From NCBI GenBank assembly GCA_949130495.1, contig OX422211.1:539340872-539404871 (forward strand): a DNA stretch of 64,000 bases, in the 5' to 3' direction. The first letter of the stretch is position 1, and each line of letters opens with the position of its first letter. The position numbers and the translations under genes were made by a program. Source of the DNA: Sambucus nigra. Lineage: Eukaryota > Streptophyta > Magnoliopsida > Dipsacales > Adoxaceae. The notes under the pieces were generated by a model. That model was not told the origin of the DNA and ran no database searches. It was given only the letters and a program-made list of their open reading frames with translations. Of the stretch, positions 57,297 through 64,000 are shown piece after piece.

Positions 57297-60053
57297 TGTG
57301 ACACCCCGCTCACAAAAATATGGGGTGGCCAGACCAATACTCCAATATAACAAGAGTCATGGATGGAATCATTCTCAGCATCGCAACAATATAATAAGTA
57401 TACGGGATAGCCACCCAATATTTCAGAAAACGGGTTGCCAAAAATTTTGTTTTATTATAATTTAAGAAAATAATTTAAGCAACCCAACTTTGAAAAGAAA
57501 GTGGAAACCCAAAAGACTTATAGTACATCCACAACAATTATACAATAAGGGGACCGAATATGCTGTCGGTCAACAGTCTCTTATAATAATATTCAACAAG
57601 TTCAATAAGTTACGTAATAAATTAAAATAAGTAAATACAATAGATTGGGCAACACGGCCGAGTAAATGACCCGATCATAACTAGAGTACAAAAATGACGG
57701 TGTCTATAACAACATATCCCATAATATCCGCAAAGTATCATGGCTCCCCAAAAACATCGGAATAGGAAAAGCAATATGGGCGTCCTTACGGCAGAGCACC
57801 TGAGCAAATGCCGGATTCATGCATGATAAGAAATATGAATGGGTCAGGTCCCGGTTTTATATGATCACCAGATGAATAAAAAGTATGACAGTTATAAACA
57901 GTTAATCATGAATGATAAAGATGAGGTTCTAACAACATAATCTCAAAACATAAACTAAGACAATTTAAATGATTATAAATTTAATTTAGTTATGCAAGAG
58001 GATGTGAATAAACATCATTAATTAAAAGCCTCCATCATTTTTCACCATTTCATTTCATCTTTCCATTCCTTATTAGGAATATAATTACAGTCATATGCTC
58101 TTTGTGGCATTCCATTCCTTATCAGGAATATAATCACTTTTATATGGTCTTTGTGGCATTTATCATACATGAAGTCCCACTTGATTAAGAATTGTTATAT
58201 TCATATACATATAACAATTCTAAGACCGTTCCTCTGGGTTTCCCCACTGGACGCGCCCCTAAATGACTATTATCTTCCAGGGCCTATCAACCAAGACAAC
58301 CAAAACACCTATCGCAACGTCAGGAAGTGGACATATGCCTGCGGGAGAGTCATAACCACACCCGAAATTACCTCACCATCGCAGAAAATATACATAATAA
58401 CCGATCATATGGACGAGGACTATAGTCTCCCTGCATTCAATAGTCAAGGGACATCACCTCATGCGCGTACTTCCCCTATGATAGCATTTAGATAGGTGTG
58501 TTTAAGTAAATTATCATTTACCATATTCATGATTAAGTAAATTATCATTTACCATAATCATTACCATTTCCATTTCATTTTCAATTGCCATGTGCATGTT
58601 CATTTAATGGATATATCCCATTTTATCCGGAGCCATATGTAAATCATATCATCATTACAACCTCAATGAATGAATAATTTGTCGATTCATTCTCCAAACA
58701 TTTTAGGGTATTATTATAACCCACCACGACTAACATACCTAAATTGAGCTTCTAATGTCTCCTAAAATGACCTTACAACTCCTTGTTTCATAATAGTTAA
58801 CTAAAAGAAAAGAATGCCCTCACATCAATTTGTATACCCCTCGAATAACCCCCACATAACCTATTTCTAATGTAGGGTAGTTAACTAACTCATCTAGGGC
58901 TATAAGACTCTAAGTTTACTTCGTACAAGAAGGTTCCTAAGTCCTAAACTTAAAAGAAAAGGATCAAAATTGAGTTGGAAAAATAACTCAAAACAACAAG
59001 GTTCCCGAATAGATTCGCCCTAGGGCCGAATCGATTCTCCCCAAGCGGCGAATCGATTCGCCCAAAAGAGAATCGATTCGGAGGATAAATTCCAGTTTCT
59101 GCCTTGGCCGAATCGATTCGGCCTTAACCTGAATAGATTCAGGCTTGCAGACCTGTAACTTGACCCCTAAGCGAATCGATTCGCCCTAGGGCCGAATCAA
59201 TTATTCCTTGCGATTTGGCCAAAGATGGGGCTATGGGTTATGAACCCTAGTTTTCCCTAAAACTCAAATCTCTTCCGTTTTACACACATCCATCAACATT
59301 TATCTACCTAAAATCATCCTACATGATTATCAACTACCATAATCCACAATTTCATCCATAAACCATGATTAGGGTTCAAACCCCATAAAATCCATATTTG
59401 TTCCATTAATGCTAATACACAACTATCACACAATTTCCTCATCTTAAACCATATATTAGCAAGTACAAAACTTGTCTCAAGGTAGAAATCTTAGATTTCT
59501 TTGCGGTAGCAACAATCCCAAATCTTCAATCTTTGATCTCTCTCTTTTCTCCACAATTATCTTCTTCTCTCTTTCTCTCTAGGTTAATGAATGCAACTTA
59601 AGAGAAATAAATGAGGTGCAAGACTAAATTGTGGCATTAGTCTAAAATTCCCAACTTAAATGGATAATACCACATTAAAATGATTCACAACTACACATTA
59701 AAGTTAAAACCAATTAAAAGTGCCCGAATCATGAAAATACAATATGACACTTATTTTGACTATTTTGCACATTTCGGGACTAACTACGCCCTCTAAATTG
59801 GCATCCGGTAATTTTATAAATCATTTCAAGTTCCGGTTTCATTTAAACCGTAAGTGTCATTTTAAAGTATATGATACTATAAAAGGAAACGTGATTATAT
59901 TTACATTACATTACAGTAAATATGCAACAATATTAGTAAATATGCTCCATTAACTCATTTAATTCATATTTACTCCATCATCCGTATTTTATATAATTAC
60001 TTCATGCACTAAATTAATATAAAATCAGTTTCTCAAAAGCGAGGGTTGTTACA
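57297..60053 (-). mobile_element. Chromovirus A 5' LTR
   Basis: 2757 bp, partner of 49717-52474. Its palindrome cluster at about 59000-59210 has exact CGAATCGATTCG near 59046, 59108 and 59171. Several of these are changed in the 3' LTR copy (for example GCGAATCGATTAACC) mostly by C to T or G to A. Confidence 0.95.
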
Positions 60054-60817
60054 AAGAGTAGCAATAGAGACTCCTTCTTTACAAGGTCAGAAGTGAAGAC
60101 TACTTAATAAGAGTAACTTCAATATAAAAGTGATTTGGGTTCCAAAGATGATTCACAAAAGTATACGGGAATGATTGTGTGAATTAAATTTTTTTTATGC
60201 CCTTTAAAAAGTGAAGACTTAAAGCAACAGTTCTGCAGCTTTTGTAAATGCGAAGTCTTAACAAAAAATCTATAGAGAACAGGTATAAATAGGCGAAAAC
60301 AAAAATTGAGGTGGCATAATATTGTTCAAATGAGAAGCTAACCTCTTTCTAATAACATGGATATATCGTTCGAATGACACATAGTTTTCTTCTAACGAGA
60401 TGAAAAATATTAGGATAGTAAGCCCTCGTTTGAACCTCATTTGATAAATGCTTCAAACGACCTTCTCACGATATTCATGTCGTTCTAACAAGATGTCAAT
60501 CTCATTTGAATGAGACTGTCAAAAATAAAATTATCTTTAAGTTTAAAAACTATTCAAAAAACTGTTTGAAAATGACCTCGTTTTATAAAAAAATCAGTTT
60601 ATAAAAATCTCTCAATACTTGGAAAAAAAATCCATGAAATACAAAATAACAACCATACCAAATTTACGTAATGTCATAGAACATGTTGAAGTTGATTGAT
60701 AATCGGATCCATATTCTTGAACATGTGAACGTGAATAGTCTTGACGGAAGTAATGGGATATGCTATACTCGATGTAACCTATATACTAGGGGTAATGATA
60801 GAAAATTTTCCCATACA

Positions 60818-61046
60818 CCTTTAGAGTTGTAATTTGCAAGCCTTGTGCCTCAGTCCAAGATTCTACGAGTTTAACCTGAATTTCATCTCCTTCACATGTG
60901 ATAGGAGGAGTCCAACCTTTCAAAACAACTAACCACACTCGCTCATCTATCGCCTTAAGTGCTGATTTAATACACATTTTTCAGTATGCGTATTTTGTCC
61001 CATTAAAAATAGATGTTCTAATACCATCAAAATTCCCAAAACTCAT
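60818..61046 (-). pseudogene. gag: SIRE-type gag, N-terminal part (element B)
   Basis: It starts MSFGNFDG at 61046, about 48 bases after the primer site. A stop follows near codon 20. MCIKSALKAIDERVWLVVLK and GWTPP match the conserved start of copia gag (W..RM..FL.SID..VW..V..GW.PP). Sequence breaks at CCTTT, where insertion E begins, and continues at 48771. Confidence 0.78.
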
Positions 61047-61092
61047 TCCTAAAAATAGGTAAGGTATCTAACACAACAATTTAGTATTTCTA

Positions 61093-61107
61093 GCTTTGAT
61101 ACCAATT
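61093..61107 (-). other. Primer binding site (element B)
   Basis: The minus strand reads AATTGGTATCAAAGC after the LTR end CCCTTTTCA. It is similar to the initiator tRNA-Met site with A in place of G. Confidence 0.7.
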
Positions 61108-61569
61108 TGAAAAGGGGAGGACCCTCTAATTTAGGCGACACACGATGGGATATGCAATTTTTTGAAATCTTCAGATTTTATCAAATTTCAAGCTTTAGAC
61201 AATTTTCACCCAATTAAAATTTTGCACCAAACAAGTTGAAGTAATTAAACTAATTTTATCCTTTTAAATCTAAGCATGCATCTAGATGATTTTACAGATA
61301 ACATAAACCAATCACAGAATGCGCCGATGTATGAAAAAAAATCCACAACAAAAAAAACCTCGGACGACCTAACCAAACAGATCACTAGTGATATGGATTT
61401 ACAAAGACAAGACACTAAACTTACAACAACGACTCGAGCCCACAAGCCTTGATGCTCTTCCTTCATGACAACAACTCCACCAGTGCACACAAGAGTCCAC
61501 CCACACAACTGTCACAATGCACGAGTCCACATACACTTTGGTGTCCACCGATCAAGGCTAAGAAATCAT
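61108..61569 (-). mobile_element. Element B 5' LTR, partial
   Basis: It aligns with 44094-44560 of the 3' LTR. It is cut at 61569 by the start of LTR F. The rest of B's 5' LTR must lie beyond F, outside the window. Confidence 0.75.
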
Positions 61570-64000
61570 TGTAATACCCCGTAATTTTAATGATTTTTAA
61601 AATGGGATTAATTGTGGGTTATATTAAAATTAATCCGAATTTCAATATTACTTGGGAATAAAGTAATAAGTGATTTATGTGAATTTAACTTAGTGATTAA
61701 AAGTAACATATGATTATGATTATGACTTTACATATGATTATGATTTAATAAAAATGTCGCTAGTGATGAATACGGCAATTACGGGAATTAAGTCGAGATG
61801 TGTGTGTGAGTCGTGTCGAGACTAAATTCAAAGGAATTAAAAGTAAAATATTTTTATGTCATCCAAATGGTAATTTTGACTATTCCAAAGTGTCCAGAAG
61901 AGTTTAAATAGTTGAAAAAGTCTACTTGGATGTTTAATTTGTGTCTCGGAGCACTTTGGAACCAAATAGACACCCGAAGGGGTATTTTAGTCATTTAACA
62001 TGGGACACAGTACCTACGAAATTTGGAGATATCTTATTTAAGTGTAGAGTTTATCTAAATGAAATTCATTCATCAAAAATAAAAAGAGAAGTCTTTGAGG
62101 AGAGGAGAGGTTTTTCTATGAAAAGAAGAGACACCCTAGGAAGCCAAGATTCATAGGTCATCCTACACCATCACTGCCACCAGAGGCTGGCCAGAAAAGG
62201 GAGAGGATCACCAGTAGACTAAATCCCCAAAGGTTCAGACCAAAAATTTAAAGGCAAGTAACTTAATCTTTGAAAAATTAGCATGTATAATGCCCATGTT
62301 AGGATAGTTGTAGAATTATGAGAAATTGCATGATTTAGAGATAAACCATGATGATGTTAATGGAGTCCTTGATATGAGAAATATGTAGAACAAAGATCCT
62401 TTTGATTATATACTTTAATCCATGAATTTGGAATGATTTGATAAAGAAACTATGAGTTTTATATGTTATTCTTGGAGATATAAAAAAATATGGGTTTTCT
62501 GGAAATTATGAGAAATGTCGTGTTTAATCCAAACCTATTGATGTTTTAGGTTGCTTAATAATTGGAAATCATTTATATGTCTTGGTATATCATGTGGAAT
62601 GAATTATAAAGAGTTTGGGATCTTAAAATAAAGGAGTTTAGGATGAAAATTGGTAAAACCCGTAGGCCAAATATGCAGAAATAGTAGGCTCATACCTATT
62701 AGGTCGATGGATCGACAATGAATGTCGATCGATCGATCTATCCAAGACTGCTGATAGATCAACAATCCCAGAATTCATATGTTGATTTTGGTTTAAGGCT
62801 TGATTAAATTTCCCACTTACAAGGATGCTTAGTGTAAAGTAATTATAGCATAATGGGATTTAGGGAAAGTTAGTTGGGAGGTAATTGAGGCACGAAAATT
62901 ATTTATGTGTGAATTAATCCTTAAAAGTAGTATAATCGATTAAAAGTAATTAGAGTTTGTCGAAGAATAAATCTATTTGAGGATAATATGAATTTGTAAA
63001 AATTTAGGATTTAGGATGACATGGACTAGTAGGGTGTAGACAATTTCATACTAAATTTATTTGAGATATAATGGTTAACTTTTGAGTGACAAGAATACTC
63101 GGGAAATATATGTTAATAAGTTAAGTCATAATCTATAAATACGTAGGATATTAAAGAGAAAAAATATACTACTTATGGAATTATCATATGTGTTGTGTGA
63201 ATACCTTATTGATATTATATAGGTGGGGTGAATACCTATATTTTTATTTGTATGACATACCTACGCTTCTTGCTATCAGGGTGGAGGTTTCATGTTAGGA
63301 TTGATCTTATCCTAATGAGCCAACTTGGGGGGATTTTAGATTCATACCTTGAGCATAGGACCTTGATTACGTTCTATCGGTGTGAATGATAGTTTCAACA
63401 GTTGAATGGGAGCGTAGGTATGTGCGTGACCCATTCGGCTTGGGAGTATGCTCACCTCCAAATATGTATGTTATGTTATTTATGGTTCAGGAGAGACACT
63501 AAACCAATAGTCCTTTTTACTGCGAGAGATGTAACTTGACATGATAGCAGAGTATGCACGCACCGTAGCTGTGTCTGGGAGGTGCCATAGTAGTATATAT
63601 GATAGTGTGATGAATGTATATATACTATGATGTGATCTACTGTGTGAATTAGTAAATAAAAATTGAATGATAAAATATGAATTGAGTTAAGTGAATACTT
63701 AATACTTAAAGTCCTAGTTCATCTTAAAGAGAAATGAACATGTTTAAATAATATAAGTATTGGGTGGGAAATACGAGATAATGAGAAGAGATAGGATGAT
63801 AATTGAGAGCCTTGTTTAGGGGAATAATAAGGTACGTTAGGCGTGCACACTAGATGAGAGGTGAGATTCTCATGTGAGAGCCAAGAACTAACATCTACAC
63901 AATACGTGCTTAATTGCACTTATTAAACACTTGCTATTTTTAAAATCTTTTACATTCGGGCTCTGATCCATTTACTTGCATATTCTCTTCTCTACTATAT
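61570..64000 (+). mobile_element. Tekay-like LTR F, left part
   Basis: It starts TGTAATACCCCGTAATTTT, the reverse complement of the right end of G2, so it lies in the opposite orientation to A and G. Further landmarks shared with G in reverse complement are GCAGAGTATGCACGCA (63548 area) and AACACTTGCTATTTTTAAA followed by CGGGCTCTGATCC (63928-63970). It contains the palindrome run TCGATCGATCGA (62725-62736) with diverged neighbours. It continues past the window. Short frames inside are not supported as genes. Confidence 0.75.

Larger units (their letters stand above)
49717..60053 (-). mobile_element. Tekay/Del-type chromovirus A, complete structure
   Basis: A full-length 10.3-kb LTR retrotransposon. 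LTRs of 2758 and 2757 bp end TGTGACACC..TTGTTACA, with perfect target duplications AAGAG (49712-49716 and 60054-60058). The primer site, polypurine tract and coding order gag, protease, reverse transcriptase, RNase H, integrase, chromodomain are all visible on the minus strand, in one original frame. Stops and frameshifts show it is inactive. It is the youngest layer of the right-hand stack. Confidence 0.95.
48772..60817 (-). mobile_element. Insertion E in gag of B: SIRE-like LTR split by A
   Basis: Bounded on the plus strand by TGAGAGTGCG and TTTTCCCATACA, with a 5-bp duplication CCTTT at 48767-48771 and 60818-60822. The gag frame of B continues across if E and one CCTTT are removed. Without A the insertion is about 1.7 kb, and its minus-strand start TGTATGGGAAAATTTTC and mid part (60320-60700) resemble the LTR at 1352-2908. 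A solo LTR is therefore the simplest reading. Its left third also holds gypsy-like sequence (48850-49300), so E may be composite. Confidence 0.65.
44094..61569 (-). mobile_element. SIRE/Maximus-like copia element B, nested and deleted
   Basis: Minus-strand element. Its 5' LTR (61108-61569, cut by LTR F) and primer site are followed by gag in two pieces (61046-60818 and 48771-46536), then directly by the 3' spacer, polypurine tract and 3' LTR (45258-44094). Protease, integrase, reverse transcriptase and RNase H are absent, so the element is non-autonomous or was deleted. Gag is split by insertion E, which contains chromovirus A, and by a LINE tail. Confidence 0.78.

Overview
The window looks like repeat-rich nuclear DNA of a flowering plant, probably gene-poor heterochromatin. 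I found no host protein-coding gene and no RNA gene. Nearly everything I can identify is a transposable element typical of angiosperms: Ty3/gypsy Tekay/Del-type chromoviruses, Tat- and Athila-type gypsy elements, Ty1/copia elements of the SIRE/Maximus type, one small copia LTR, a LINE 3' end and a Helitron helicase fragment. The species cannot be told from this sequence. Lineage names rest on motifs I read by eye, not on a database search.

Layout. 1-2.9 kb: 3' end and LTR of a SIRE-like copia element (+). 3.2-6.8 kb: short tandem repeats, an (ATT)n tract, and an Athila-type 5' LTR with its primer binding site (-). 6.8-10.1 kb: unassigned AT-rich DNA with long dinucleotide tracts and a fold-back element. 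10.1-16.2 kb: a copia LTR, then a broken SIRE-like LTR that received a 3.65-kb solo LTR (target duplication ATTGG). 16.2-29.1 kb: Tat element C (+), with a 3.74-kb solo LTR nested in its 5' LTR (AGGGC). 30.2-38.8 kb: Tat element D (-). 39.5-39.8 kb: Helitron fragment. 41.8-43.9 kb: another Tekay-like LTR. 44.1-61.6 kb: a three-layer stack, in which SIRE-like element B (-) has its gag split by a SIRE-like insertion E (CCTTT), which was itself split by a complete 10.3-kb Tekay-type chromovirus A (AAGAG). B also carries a LINE tail. 61.6 kb to the end: start of a further Tekay-like LTR (+) that cuts B's 5' LTR.

The most interesting system is in the two Tat elements. Each has lost most of its sense coding capacity (C keeps gag, a scrap of RNase H and integrase; D keeps only integrase behind a gag-like start). 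Both keep, on the opposite strand and in the 3' half, a large antisense gene. In D this gene reads through two short spliceosomal introns (33001-33092 and 33524-33608). The same introns are recognisable in C, and both copies have a matching TATA-like motif upstream. Sense integrase and antisense gene converge on a tandem array of hairpin-forming repeats whose sequence is unrelated in C and D. The four Tat LTRs also share a perfect 14-bp palindromic G-box at a fixed distance from the TATA box.

A second theme is clusters of short TCGA-centred palindromes (CGAATCGATTCG, TCGTTCGAACGA, TCGATCGATCGA) in the LTRs of several otherwise different families.
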